This document shows, piece by piece, positions 24,781-33,962 of a stretch of DNA of 64,000 nt. The first letter of the stretch is position 1. Each line of letters opens with the position of its first letter. Source of the DNA: Thermoplasmatota archaeon (GTDB lineage Archaea; Thermoplasmatota; Thermoplasmata; Thermoplasmatales; GCA-001856825); the NCBI GenBank assembly GCA_023381415.1, contig JAMCUN010000007.1, positions 17,093 through 81,092 on the forward strand, read 5' to 3'. Below the pieces are notes generated by a model. It had not been told where the DNA came from. It ran no database searches and worked only from the letters and a program-made list of their open reading frames with translations. A program made the position numbers and the translations under genes.

Positions 24781-26186
24781 CGCAATCAAAGCTCCACATC
24801 GGTGCGATTGGCCTGCGGAATTCTTTGCTGCAGGGTGTTGCAAGCGCTGCGCCTGCTGGCGCGGCAGTAGCAACATTCACCGGTGCTGCTTTCTTCGCAA
24901 GGGGGGCTCTTCCATTAACAGCTCTCCTAGCGTTCTTCGTAGTCCTGTTGAATGCATTCATAATAAGCCGGATATCACTGAAAGTTTCTGGCTCTGGAGG
25001 GTACTACGAATATGTGAAGGCAGGCCATGGTCCTTCTGTCGCCCTTTTCACTGGATATATGTACATCTTCTACCAGATCATGGCCATTGGTTTCGTGGCC
25101 CTGAGTATAGCGGTGTTCGTACCAGCTGCTCTCTCCTATGTGTTCAATGTCAACATATCACCGATTTTTGTGGTACCCCTGCTTGCCGTATCTCTGGGAT
25201 ACGGTTTCGTGGTATCGGTCAGAGGGATCAGGATATCCACTTCTTATACCATGATTATGGCCCTCATAGAGATAGGAGTGATCATAGTGATGGGAATATA
25301 TGTCCTGGTTACTCACCCTTCAATCAATACAGCATCCGTGTTCACTCTAAAATACTCATCAAGCGGTTTGACGGGTGTCGCGCTTGGTGTACTCCTGATG
25401 TATACGTCCTTCGCCGGATTTGGGGCTTCCACACCGCTGGGAGAAGAAACAACAAAACCCAAGGTGTCAATTAGCAAGTCTGTAATTTACTCTGTGATAA
25501 TACTAGGAATATTCTACGTCTTCACGGCATACGTTTTCACTGTTGCTTATGGCCCAACTAATATGGCAAGCTATGCAGGGGCCCTGGTCCCAGGAATCTC
25601 AATAATGGGAAGCTATCTCGGTATTGGAGCAGCAATAATAATCACAGTTCTATTCATAAATAGCCTGCTTACTGGACTCGTAGTGCTTACCAATGCCACT
25701 TCGCGTGTGCTCATGGCAATGGGAAGGGACGGTCTGGCGCCGAAACTACTGGCGAAGACCCACGAAAAGAGGATGACTCCTTATGTCGCTGCAGGCGTGA
25801 TTGCAGTTTCAGCATTCTTGATATCTTCCGTGGCGGCAGAAATACTGGGTGGGTTTACAGCCTTCATATTTGCAGCCATTGGCGCGACTCTCGGAACTCT
25901 GTTCGTACACATTATAATTAACTCCGCATTCCCATCAATAAACAAAAAGTTCACAGGGAATTATGGAGTAAGGAACATAGCTCTGAGCGTGATTTCAATC
26001 ACCATATTCCTGTTTATTCTGGGTTCAACGTTCATAGGGGTTAGCAGTCCCGTGGTAATAGGTACTGGCGCATTCATCGTATGGTCTGGTGTAATATTTG
26101 TGTTCATGTACGCCAAGCGCAGAAAGTTAAAGGAGATGAAAGCGGCAGCCCCAGCAGAGCTATCTATGGAAACCGTTGGGAAGTGA
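24777..26186 (+). CDS. APC-superfamily amino acid permease
   Basis: A 469-residue membrane protein with 12 hydrophobic helices. The first helix carries the unwound-helix region SAAPAGAAVA followed by GAAFFARGALP, and the later loop VSGSGGYYEYVKAGHGP is typical of APC/AAT transporters that import amino acids with protons. The C-terminal end is hydrophilic. Substrate unknown. Its stop is directly adjacent to the stop of the convergent ubiD gene with no spacer. Confidence 0.85.
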   Translation: MTQSKLHIGAIGLRNSLLQGVASAAPAGAAVATFTGAAFFARGALPLTALLAFFVVLLNAFIISRISLKVSGSGGYYEYVKAGHGPSVALFTGYMYIFYQIMAIGFVALSIAVFVPAALSYVFNVNISPIFVVPLLAVSLGYGFVVSVRGIRISTSYTMIMALIEIGVIIVMGIYVLVTHPSINTASVFTLKYSSSGLTGVALGVLLMYTSFAGFGASTPLGEETTKPKVSISKSVIYSVIILGIFYVFTAYVFTVAYGPTNMASYAGALVPGISIMGSYLGIGAAIIITVLFINSLLTGLVVLTNATSRVLMAMGRDGLAPKLLAKTHEKRMTPYVAAGVIAVSAFLISSVAAEILGGFTAFIFAAIGATLGTLFVHIIINSAFPSINKKFTGNYGVRNIALSVISITIFLFILGSTFIGVSSPVVIGTGAFIVWSGVIFVFMYAKRRKLKEMKAAAPAELSMETVGK

Positions 26187-27794
26187 TTACAACCTCTTCC
26201 CAATTTTTTTCATTACTACTTCCGGGACTCTGGCGACAGATGGAACCTCCCTATTCGCCATGATGACTATCCTTTCTCTTTCAACCTTTATGTCTCTTTC
26301 TGGATTACATCTTGTCGCTAGTGCCCAACCAACCTGTTCTTCATCGCTGACTTCGATGTCACTCGCAAGTATCACGTTGACCTTCTGGTCTTCCCTGTAT
26401 CTGTGGGTTATCACCACATTTCCTCCGGGGGATTTGAGATAAACTGAGCCATCATTCTCTTCAATCTCATAGGCTGAATCTTTTGCCTTCGTAAGGAAGG
26501 TCACTTTTCCTGTGTTTCCCTGCTCGTCTCTGGTAGGATCTGAGCTAATGACGAAAGATCCTGGCACAATAATGACATTCCTGGGAGAATATTCATCCAG
26601 TTTGGCCAGATTGCTTAATGCGGTGTTTATATCAAGTCTTGTTGTCCCCGCATTAATAAAAACGATCTTATTCCAAAGCGGGTCAAGTCCTAGAACCGAT
26701 ATACCCAGCTGTTTCGCCAACCCTATCTCGCAGTTCTCCGCATATCCCAGTGCAAGGAACCTGCCGCCATAATGTGGCCAGATGACCTGATATACAGGTC
26801 CTTTTGGGAGAGCCTCCCTGATCCTGTTCATGACTAACGATGATCTAGGTATCGAAAAGAGGTTCACGTGTTCCATCGAGTTAGATGGCTGGATGTCATA
26901 GTATATCGGATTCCTCTTCATCAGTATAGACTTCACTTCAGCTACAAAGTCAGTCGAATCATATCCCATGTATCCAATATACTCTGCGAATGGTCCCTCT
27001 TCAAAATGTTCTTCAGGCAGGAATTCGGCCTCTATCGCAATCTCCGTATCACTGGGGATGGGGATTGGATTTAGATAACCAGAATCAAAATGAACGTCCA
27101 ATATCCTCTGAGCCTTTGCGAACTCGTTGTCTATGAAAGAAGCACCTAAGATGTAGAATATAGGATTGGTCCCGATTATGATTGTCATCTTAAGTCGCTC
27201 ATTCCTCCTTCTAGAAATGTCAAGATACTTCCATAGATGACCGCGACTCCCGGCATCGAATGCAAACCTGTTCTTTTCAAAAGGCTGTATCCTGGAAAAA
27301 CTCAAGTTAACAGTTTCCTCATTTTCTGGGTCGATGGTTGTCGTCAGGCCACCCGTGACATACCTACCATAACCCCTTCTTGATCCGTCCAGTTCATAGT
27401 GCGATGGGATTGGAAGGTCGAACAAGTTGACCTTCTCACCAGTAAACGTCTTCTGGAACGAATCGTGGTTTCCAGATGTTGCTATCTTCTCAGATGGCAG
27501 GCTGCTGCTCACAGTAGTCCAATGATCAACAACTTCTCTGATAGAACTGAAGCCAGCGATTCTTGCAAACCTTTCATCGCTTCCGAAGATGTTTGTAACC
27601 AAAGAGAATCCGCCATAACCCATTATTTTGTTAAACAGCAGAACCTGTTTTCTCTTCCTCAATTTGAGATAATATGCAGTAGTTTCGAATTCAACACTTA
27701 CGTCATCGTCAATTTCAAGAATCTCTTCTTGATGATTCAACCTCAGGTCTTCAAGCAGCGACCTGATGGAATATGCACGGGGTTTTGTATTCAA
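26187..27794 (-). CDS. UbiD-family prenylated-FMN decarboxylase
   Basis: A 535-residue protein with UbiD-family blocks: N-terminal RKRKQVLLFNKIMGYGGFSL, central GNHDSFQKTFTGEKVNLFDL and RRGYGRYVTGG, and the ...EIAIEAEFLPEEH...GPFAEYIGYMG block close to the catalytic Glu-Arg-Glu region. UbiD enzymes reversibly decarboxylate unsaturated or aromatic acids using prenylated FMN made by UbiX (not in this window). The start is a TTG at 27794, placed about 25 bases after a TTTAAT element inside a perfect palindrome. Substrate unknown; the aromatic-degradation operon 4 kb away is suggestive only. Confidence 0.85.
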   Translation of the reverse strand: MNTKPRAYSIRSLLEDLRLNHQEEILEIDDDVSVEFETTAYYLKLRKRKQVLLFNKIMGYGGFSLVTNIFGSDERFARIAGFSSIREVVDHWTTVSSSLPSEKIATSGNHDSFQKTFTGEKVNLFDLPIPSHYELDGSRRGYGRYVTGGLTTTIDPENEETVNLSFSRIQPFEKNRFAFDAGSRGHLWKYLDISRRRNERLKMTIIIGTNPIFYILGASFIDNEFAKAQRILDVHFDSGYLNPIPIPSDTEIAIEAEFLPEEHFEEGPFAEYIGYMGYDSTDFVAEVKSILMKRNPIYYDIQPSNSMEHVNLFSIPRSSLVMNRIREALPKGPVYQVIWPHYGGRFLALGYAENCEIGLAKQLGISVLGLDPLWNKIVFINAGTTRLDINTALSNLAKLDEYSPRNVIIVPGSFVISSDPTRDEQGNTGKVTFLTKAKDSAYEIEENDGSVYLKSPGGNVVITHRYREDQKVNVILASDIEVSDEEQVGWALATRCNPERDIKVERERIVIMANREVPSVARVPEVVMKKIGKRL

Positions 27795-27798
27795 CTAG

Positions 27799-27825
27799 GG
27801 TTTAATCCATTCTCAGGATTAAACC
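27799..27825. promoter_or_regulatory. Perfect 10-bp inverted repeat on the ubiD promoter
   Basis: GGTTTAATCC (27799-27808) and GGATTAAACC (27816-27825) are exact reverse complements around a 7-base spacer. On the reverse strand the distal arm contains the likely TATA element (TTTAAT) and the repeat ends 5 bases before the ubiD start, so it fills the TATA-to-start interval. This is a strong candidate repressor operator; a 5' RNA hairpin is unlikely if the transcript is leaderless. Confidence 0.6.
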
Positions 27826-27874
27826 TTGTTGCGTCGAAATATCGGCGTCGATTTTGTGAAATAATATAAAAAAA

Positions 27875-28414
27875 TTAGGGATTTGTAAGTTCCATGTGGA
27901 CATCAATCTTCACTGTGTCCCCGACCAGAATCCCTCCTCCTTCCAGTACCATGTTCCACGTTAATCCGAAATCCTTCCTTGCGATGGTAGCTGTGCCGTC
28001 GAATCCTACCCTCTTCTTGCCATATGGATCCGTGATCGGCCCCTGAAGCTCCCCGGATATTGAGACGTCCCTGGTTACATCTCTGATGGTAAGCTTTCCG
28101 TCAATTTCGACCTTGTTGCCATTCTTCCTGATCCTGTCGCTGACGAACTTTACTAAGGGATACTTATCTACAGTCAGGAAGTCAGGGGACTTGAGATGTT
28201 TATCCCTGTCTTCCTCATTTGTGAAAATAGAGGCAGCCTCTATATCAAGCTTGACTGAAGAATTAGTCATGTTGCTAAAGTCCAGCCTGACGTCTCCATC
28301 AAATGATCTGAATCTTCCCCTCACGTTAGATATCATCATGTGCCTAACGGTAAATTCCAGATCACTGTGTGCTTTGTCTATCATCCATCTGTTTTGTGCA
28401 TCTGCTGTTTGCAT
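27875..28414 (-). CDS. YceI-family lipid-binding protein
   Basis: A 179-residue lipocalin-like beta-barrel. Diagnostic blocks are WMIDKAHSDLEFTVRHMM at the N-terminus, VRGRFRSFDGDVRLD, SIFTNEEDRDKHLKSPDF, and the late KRVGFDGTATIARKDFGL. YceI proteins bind isoprenoid or fatty chains such as quinones. There is no signal peptide, so it is probably cytosolic. TATATATTAAG about 30 bases upstream of the ATG is the likely TATA box. Confidence 0.92.
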   Translation of the reverse strand: MQTADAQNRWMIDKAHSDLEFTVRHMMISNVRGRFRSFDGDVRLDFSNMTNSSVKLDIEAASIFTNEEDRDKHLKSPDFLTVDKYPLVKFVSDRIRKNGNKVEIDGKLTIRDVTRDVSISGELQGPITDPYGKKRVGFDGTATIARKDFGLTWNMVLEGGGILVGDTVKIDVHMELTNP

Positions 28415-28721
28415 AGATTCCTAATAGCTACTTAATATATAAAAATAACTTAAGAATCATACCTTGGCCTGCCAAATAGAAAAAGAAGGGGAAAGGAATA
28501 TATTTGTTGACCCGCCAGAGTTGGTACTAATCACAGACTTCATTACGGACATCATTGCAGCGGTCGTTATGGGACCGGGATGTGTGGCAGCGCAATTGGT
28601 GGTTCAAACTAATTGGCCTGATATTCACGCTGTTGGATGCAAGGTTTCAATAAGGTTAATTACCCGTTTCTACCCTTCTTGCAGAGGGGTGGAAATCCGG
28701 AGGTATAGATGAGGTCTGAAT
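28415..28721. other. Intergenic, no gene accepted
   Basis: An 82-codon frame (28464-28712, plus) starts with no promoter or ribosome site and has no recognisable motif. Nothing else is seen apart from the yceI promoter at its left edge. Confidence 0.4.
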
Positions 28722-29369
28722 TCACTGTTTAGGAGCAGCTGGCGCTGATGAGGCAGGTGCCGGTTTCTGAAGAATGTAAACCTTGTTGTTTATTATCAAG
28801 TTGCTAGGTATTACGACCTTGCTTCCATCATCTTTCTTGACCTCGGTGAACAGAATGCCCACTTCAATCACCAGACCCGTGTCACCAAGTATTGTAACGT
28901 AATCGTTAATTTTGAATGGCCTAGATATCAAGATGAATAGCCCGGAAATAGCTTGCCCAAGAGGCTGCTGCATCGAGAAACCTATAACTATCCCAAGGAA
29001 ACCTCCGACTGAAACTCCAGCAAGACCTCCTCCAACTTCCCCAGCTATGGTTGTAATGAGGGCACCCACGCCTATCAGGAGAAATATGTTCCTGAATGCT
29101 CTAGCTACATCCATAGGATACTTCAGCCTGAGGAATTCCTGGATCACATCAGCAAATGCCCTGACGACCAAGTAACCTAGAAGAAGTGTCAGGGATATGT
29201 TTACGTAAATGTAGTATCTTGTCAGCACAATGCCGTATCTTGGAAGGAACGAGTCAAAAAGGTACTGAAGCACTGCTGATATTATGATGAAGAATGCAAT
29301 GTAAATGATCAGCTTGATGAGAGCATCGAGATATTTCGATTTTTCAGCGTTGGTTGACTGATTGCTCAT
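28722..29369 (-). CDS. Small-conductance mechanosensitive channel (MscS family)
   Basis: About 215 residues: three or four membrane helices (about 17-40, 52-75, 90-112 and the pore helix region around 115-145 rich in Gly/Ala: GGGLAGVSVGGFLGIVIGFS), followed by the short beta domain (RPFKINDYVTILGDTGLVIE, then TEVKKDDGSKVVIPSNLI). The large C-terminal cage of E. coli MscS is missing and the tail is Pro/Ala-rich. It releases solutes upon osmotic downshift. ATG 29369 is preferred to TTG 29378. Confidence 0.9.
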   Translation of the reverse strand: MSNQSTNAEKSKYLDALIKLIIYIAFFIIISAVLQYLFDSFLPRYGIVLTRYYIYVNISLTLLLGYLVVRAFADVIQEFLRLKYPMDVARAFRNIFLLIGVGALITTIAGEVGGGLAGVSVGGFLGIVIGFSMQQPLGQAISGLFILISRPFKINDYVTILGDTGLVIEVGILFTEVKKDDGSKVVIPSNLIINNKVYILQKPAPASSAPAAPKQ

Positions 29370-29634
29370 AAGTAACAATATTGTCTGTGTATTTATCGAT
29401 TCCTAAAGCTTGCAGGTGAAACCAGAGTTGATGGGCTGTTACAAAGAGTATTGTCACCTTGATAATTGAAATGAGAACAGACCACTACTCATTCCTTCCT
29501 TGTTCGTCTGTAGTTTCAAGATGTTTGCCTTAAGAACCACGTGAAAACACCGGAAAGAAACTGCAGAAATCTGGAAGAGCCCTCATCGAGCAGGTATGCG
29601 TCAGAGAAGGAGATTGGAAAATTCTGTTAACCCT

Positions 29635-31527
29635 CTATCCCCTGAATATAGGTCTCTTAGAAAGCATCATAGAAAGAGACAGAGGAGCCTTGGGCATCCC
29701 CGCAACTGCCCCAAGGATTTCCTGGGCAAGCTCATCACTTGACCTATCGCTCTGCCCTTGTTTCCCTCTTGTTCTGACTGAAAGTTTATTGGATTCCATC
29801 TCCCTGTCGCCAATAACGCATATGTACGGAACCCAGTTCTGTTCGGCGTTCCTGATCTTCTTGCTCAGGGACGAATCAGTGTCGTCGACATCTGCCCTTA
29901 TTCCCTTCTCAGTCATGTATTTGGCCTCTTCTATGCACTTCTTCAGATGCCTGTCAGCCAAGGGGACGAACCTCACCTGAGTGGGGGACAGCCAAAGTGG
30001 GAGGGAAGGGGTCTTCCCTTTCTTCTCATCCTCGGCAGCCTGCTCAAGAAGCGCGTATATCACCCTTTCTATAGCACCACTCGGAGAATCGTGAAGTATG
30101 ATTGGGAACTGCCTGTTGCTGTTCGCATCGATGTAAGTCATATTGTATCTTTTTCCATTCTCGTGATCCATCTGAACAGTCGAAAGGGCGGTCGCCTTTC
30201 CCATGGTATCGACAACGTTGAATTCGAATTTTGGGTCGAAGTAAGCATACCTGAAGTTCCACATCTCTATCAGGACAGGTTTCCCGAAGGTTTTCACCAG
30301 ATACCTGATGAAATCTCCGTTCTCCTTCCAGAATTCCTCTGTCATCCTTATAGCAGCTTCATAGGACCCTTGCTCTATGCCGATAGAGTCAAGAACATTC
30401 ATGCAGAAATCGAACTGTTTCTTGAATTCTTCCTTGGCCTGGTCTATTCCGGCGCACATAGTATGCATGTCCGGCATCGTGAACGCCCTGAGTCTCTTAA
30501 GTCCCGTTAGCTCTCCACTCAGCTCCCTCCTGAAACTGTATCTGGTAATCTCGTAGAACCTGAATGGCAGCTGCTTGTACGATACTGTGGCATCGCTCAT
30601 CAACAGGAACTGTCCGAAATCTGCTGAAAATCTTAGGAAGAACTCCTTGTCGTCAGATTTAACGATATAATGCCTGGACGGAAACCTGTTCAGGTATTCC
30701 TTGAGGGCGGGATGTCCGTAATCGTACATTATTGGAGTTTCCACCTCTATTGCTCCATAGCTGACTGTCTTCTCAGTGACATACCTCTCAAGCAGGCTCT
30801 TTATCAGTCTCCCGTTGGGATAGAACCGCATGTTCCCCTGGTCAGACCCAGGTTCATAATCCACCAGCTGCAACTTTTGCATTAACTTGATGTGCGGCGG
30901 AACTTGCTGGTATGTTCTGACTTTTGTGATCTCATAGTCGGCGAATTTCTTAAGATTCTCATATCCCTCCTTCCTGAATTCTGCCCTAGGTACGAGCTCC
31001 CCCTCCGGGGTGAGGATGTACCAGGTAGACCTTACCTTCTCCTCCTGCTTGATTGCATCTGATATCTCCTCCTTGGCTGGAGTTCCTCCAGATGAGGCAC
31101 CCTGAATACTCTCACCTACCTTGCCAGAATAGTTCTTTAGCTGCTCTGCAAGAGGATGCCCCTTTATCTTGATGCTCCACTTCTTGTTCCAGCCGAACGG
31201 GGCCTTCACTACTTCGCAGCTTTCAGATGCAGTCTTCCTCATGAATTCCAGCAAGTCCCTTGCCTCTCTTGGTGATTCAAGCTCCCTGCTGAGGTGCGCA
31301 AACGGATATATAAGAAGGAGCTTTCTTTTCTGCTTTTTCATGAAACCCAATGTTTCCTGGATGGCCTTTGAAGCGATTTCTTCATTATCCCCCTTTTCCA
31401 CAGAGATTAGCATCACGACTGCGTCTTCCACAGAAAACTTCTTCTCTTCACTCTCGTCATACACACTAGTCTCAGGCTCGATCAGCTCATATGACATGTT
31501 CTCTACATCGAGTTGCAGTACCTTCAT
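29635..31527 (-). CDS. thrS: Threonyl-tRNA synthetase, archaeal type
   Basis: A 630-residue class II synthetase. The first ~140 residues form the archaeal editing domain (D-aminoacyl-tRNA deacylase-like) instead of the bacterial TGS/editing module. Class II motif 2 is seen in RFYEITRYSFRRE, motif 3 in the block HDSPSGAIERVIYALLE, and the anticodon-binding domain in the C-terminal LSPTQVRFVPL...KIRNAEQNWVPYICVIGDRE. It charges tRNA-Thr in the cytoplasm. The start at 31527 follows a TATA-like TTTTTTTATATC. Confidence 0.95.
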   Translation of the reverse strand: MKVLQLDVENMSYELIEPETSVYDESEEKKFSVEDAVVMLISVEKGDNEEIASKAIQETLGFMKKQKRKLLLIYPFAHLSRELESPREARDLLEFMRKTASESCEVVKAPFGWNKKWSIKIKGHPLAEQLKNYSGKVGESIQGASSGGTPAKEEISDAIKQEEKVRSTWYILTPEGELVPRAEFRKEGYENLKKFADYEITKVRTYQQVPPHIKLMQKLQLVDYEPGSDQGNMRFYPNGRLIKSLLERYVTEKTVSYGAIEVETPIMYDYGHPALKEYLNRFPSRHYIVKSDDKEFFLRFSADFGQFLLMSDATVSYKQLPFRFYEITRYSFRRELSGELTGLKRLRAFTMPDMHTMCAGIDQAKEEFKKQFDFCMNVLDSIGIEQGSYEAAIRMTEEFWKENGDFIRYLVKTFGKPVLIEMWNFRYAYFDPKFEFNVVDTMGKATALSTVQMDHENGKRYNMTYIDANSNRQFPIILHDSPSGAIERVIYALLEQAAEDEKKGKTPSLPLWLSPTQVRFVPLADRHLKKCIEEAKYMTEKGIRADVDDTDSSLSKKIRNAEQNWVPYICVIGDREMESNKLSVRTRGKQGQSDRSSDELAQEILGAVAGMPKAPLSLSMMLSKRPIFRG

Positions 31528-31620
31528 CTCTTCACCTAGGTTTCAAATCCTATACTCCGAAGATATAAAAAAACTTAGCACTGGAACAATCATCTCCTGC
31601 CATGGCTTCACAATCCTACC

Positions 31621-31860
31621 CTAGAGCCTCCACTGTGATTCCTTCTGGAAGAGTAGAACATCCCCTGTGTTGGCGTTTATCTCAATCATAGCCTTACTCT
31701 GCTTTCCACCTGAGGTGAATTCTATGTTGTATCTCCATACCTCTCTCTCGTTTGTCTGATCCTTCTCCTGTTTTGCCATAGTTATGTTAAAATCTTCTAT
31801 GTTGAATGCAAGCTTCATATGCTTTTTGACCTTTTCAACGCCCTGAGCGAAATCTAGCAT
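31621..31860 (-). CDS. Small PepSY-like protein, 79 aa
   Basis: Residues 40-75 (EVWRYNIEFTSGGKQSKAMI, then EINANTGDVLLF) have the W-x-V...v-D-a-x-TG-x-v pattern of PepSY-like domains, preceded by an amphipathic helix. No signal peptide. It lies between thrS and the homogentisate operon on the reverse strand. Function unknown; the name is by resemblance only. Confidence 0.5.
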   Translation of the reverse strand: MLDFAQGVEKVKKHMKLAFNIEDFNITMAKQEKDQTNEREVWRYNIEFTSGGKQSKAMIEINANTGDVLLFQKESQWRL

Positions 31861-31960
31861 GATCTCCCAATTATGTCAATTATGCTAATTTCCTTTTCGA
31901 TTGGTAGGACGGTACAGGAATGGTGGAATAGAAGACGAAAAGAGGAACAATTTTTAATGC

Positions 31961-31976
31961 CCTTAGATAGTTAAGG
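31961..31976. promoter_or_regulatory. Short inverted repeat upstream of hpd
   Basis: CCTTA and TAAGG are separated by six bases, about 10 bases after a TATA-like TTTTTAAT (31951-31958). It could be an operator for the aromatic-degradation operon, but the arms are short and another TATA-like stretch lies closer to the ATG. Confidence 0.3.
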
Positions 31977-32010
31977 TAAGTTAAAATACCAATTTTAGAT
32001 TTATTTCTCA

Positions 32011-33096
32011 ATGTCAACTGATAATGCTTTCAACTCCATTGATTCAATAGAATTCTACGTTGGTTCTGCAAGACAGTGGGCGTATTTCCACGAGAAAGCG
32101 ATGGGGTTCAGGATTATAGGTTATTCCGGGCCTGAAACTGGGGTAAGGGACAGATGCTCATACCTTATGGAACAAGGGGACATCAGGTTGATATTCACCG
32201 GATTCCTATCAAGGGCCTCAGAGATTTCCAGGCAGGTAGAACTTCACGGTGATGGAGTGAAGGATGTGTCTATAGACGTGAACAACCTGGACGACACCCT
32301 CTCGTTCATCAGGGATAACGGAGTTGTCAAGCCAGGGCAGATCCAAAAGACGAAGGGGGAAGGAGGGACTCTGTACAGCACAGAGCTGAAAACATTCGGG
32401 GAGACAGTTCACTCTCTGAAGGACTACGGAGAATGGGACTCGGACCTTCCGCCCGGATTTGTTGAAGTTGAATCTGGGGAAAGAAAGATTGTAGTGAGGA
32501 AGGTGGACCATGTCGTGGGGAATGTCGAGGAGAATAAGATGGATCCCTGGGTGAACTTCTACGTTAAGGGGCTGGGTTTCAGGCAACTTTTGAGTTTTGA
32601 TGACAAGGACATAAGCACTAAGTACTCTGCGCTCAAGAGCAAGGTGGTAGAATATGGCGGACGGAAGATAGTTTTCCCCATAAACGAACCTGCGCTAGGT
32701 CTCAAGAAATCACAGATCCAGGAGTACCTGGATTACTATGAGTCCCCCGGGGTGCAGCATATCGCTCTTTCTACAGACAACATCGTGGAAACTGTCAGAA
32801 AGCTGAAACGGAACGGGATACAGTTCCTGGAGACTCCCGGCACTTACTATGACGAACTTGAGGACAGGGTTGGGAAGATAGACGAGGACATGGATGCACT
32901 GAGGGAATTGAATATCCTCGTGGACAGGGACGATGACGGTTATCTCCTGCAGATATTCACCAAACCGATAGGAGACCGACCAACGTTCTTCTACGAGATA
33001 ATCCAGAGAAAGGGTGCAACCTCGTTTGGAAAGGGAAATTTCAAGGCACTATTCGAGAGCATTGAGAAGGAACAGGAGAAGAGAGGAAACCTCTAG
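32011..33096 (+). CDS. hpd: 4-hydroxyphenylpyruvate dioxygenase
   Basis: A 361-residue non-haem iron enzyme with two vicinal-oxygen-chelate halves. The metal ligands can be placed: His in KVDHVVGN (about 170), His in VQHIALS (about 250) and Glu in FFYEIIQRKG (about 330). It converts 4-hydroxyphenylpyruvate to homogentisate, the second step of tyrosine breakdown. Followed after 2 bases by an FAH-fold gene and then homogentisate dioxygenase, forming an operon. Length agrees with bacterial and archaeal HPPD. Confidence 0.93.
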   Translation: MSTDNAFNSIDSIEFYVGSARQWAYFHEKAMGFRIIGYSGPETGVRDRCSYLMEQGDIRLIFTGFLSRASEISRQVELHGDGVKDVSIDVNNLDDTLSFIRDNGVVKPGQIQKTKGEGGTLYSTELKTFGETVHSLKDYGEWDSDLPPGFVEVESGERKIVVRKVDHVVGNVEENKMDPWVNFYVKGLGFRQLLSFDDKDISTKYSALKSKVVEYGGRKIVFPINEPALGLKKSQIQEYLDYYESPGVQHIALSTDNIVETVRKLKRNGIQFLETPGTYYDELEDRVGKIDEDMDALRELNILVDRDDDGYLLQIFTKPIGDRPTFFYEIIQRKGATSFGKGNFKALFESIEKEQEKRGNL

Positions 33097-33098
33097 TC

Positions 33099-33962
33099 AT
33101 GAAAATCGCTAGGATCGAAACTGACGGTAAGATACGGAATGCAGTCCTCACGGGGGAAGAGGAGTTCCTACCGATAGATGAATCGATAAACTTCTACGAC
33201 ATCAAAGAAACCAATCCAGAGGCACATGAGGATAAGCTCCAGAAGTTCGGGCCGAGCGACCTCAGGGTACCCCTCCCGGAAGTGAAGTCCATAAGGGATT
33301 TCTACGCATTCGAGGATCATGTGAGGAAGGCTAGGGCCAGGAGGGGGCTGGAAATGGTCCAGGAATGGTACGATGTCCCGGCATATTACTACTCCGGCAC
33401 CTCCATGCTTTATCCTTCAGGTTCTCAGATTCCACATCCTTCATTTTCAGCAGAGCTAGACTATGAGATGGAGGTGGCAGTCGTGATAGGGAAGGGGGGA
33501 ATGAACATTCGGAGGGAGGAAGCGTTCTCCCACATTCTTGGATTCATGCTTGCAAACGACTGGTCTGCCCGCGACATCCAGAGGAAGGAGATGAAGATCG
33601 GCCTTGGTCCATCGAAATCTAAAGATTTTGCTACCAGCCTGGGTCCTTACATCACCACAACGGACGATCTGGAGGAATTCAGGGAAACAGGGGACAGGTT
33701 TGACATGCCTGTGGAGGCATACGTGAACGGGAAGAGGTATTCCTCAGGAAACGTCAGGGATATGCACTGGTCTTTTTCGGAGCTGATTGAATATGCATCA
33801 AATGGGACAATGCTGAGGGAAGGGGACGTGATAATGTCGGGCACAGTATCAACGGGATGCATACTGGAACTTGGACCTGAGGAGCATGGCTGGTTGAAGA
33901 AGGGAGATAATGTATCAATAAGGAGCCCGGCACTCGGTGAGTTGACAAATGAGGTAATTTGA
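33099..33962 (+). CDS. Fumarylacetoacetate hydrolase family protein
   Basis: A 287-residue protein of the FAH fold. The metal-binding Glu residues are in the ELDYEMEVAVVIG block and the family motif NDWSARDIQ follows, with GPSKSKDFATSLGP and the late MSGTVSTGC. In tyrosine catabolism the enzyme cleaves fumarylacetoacetate to fumarate and acetoacetate; related enzymes act on acylpyruvates or maleylacetoacetate-like diketones. Its place between hpd and hmgA supports a role in this pathway. The next gene starts at the base after its stop. Confidence 0.88.
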   Translation: MKIARIETDGKIRNAVLTGEEEFLPIDESINFYDIKETNPEAHEDKLQKFGPSDLRVPLPEVKSIRDFYAFEDHVRKARARRGLEMVQEWYDVPAYYYSGTSMLYPSGSQIPHPSFSAELDYEMEVAVVIGKGGMNIRREEAFSHILGFMLANDWSARDIQRKEMKIGLGPSKSKDFATSLGPYITTTDDLEEFRETGDRFDMPVEAYVNGKRYSSGNVRDMHWSFSELIEYASNGTMLREGDVIMSGTVSTGCILELGPEEHGWLKKGDNVSIRSPALGELTNEVI

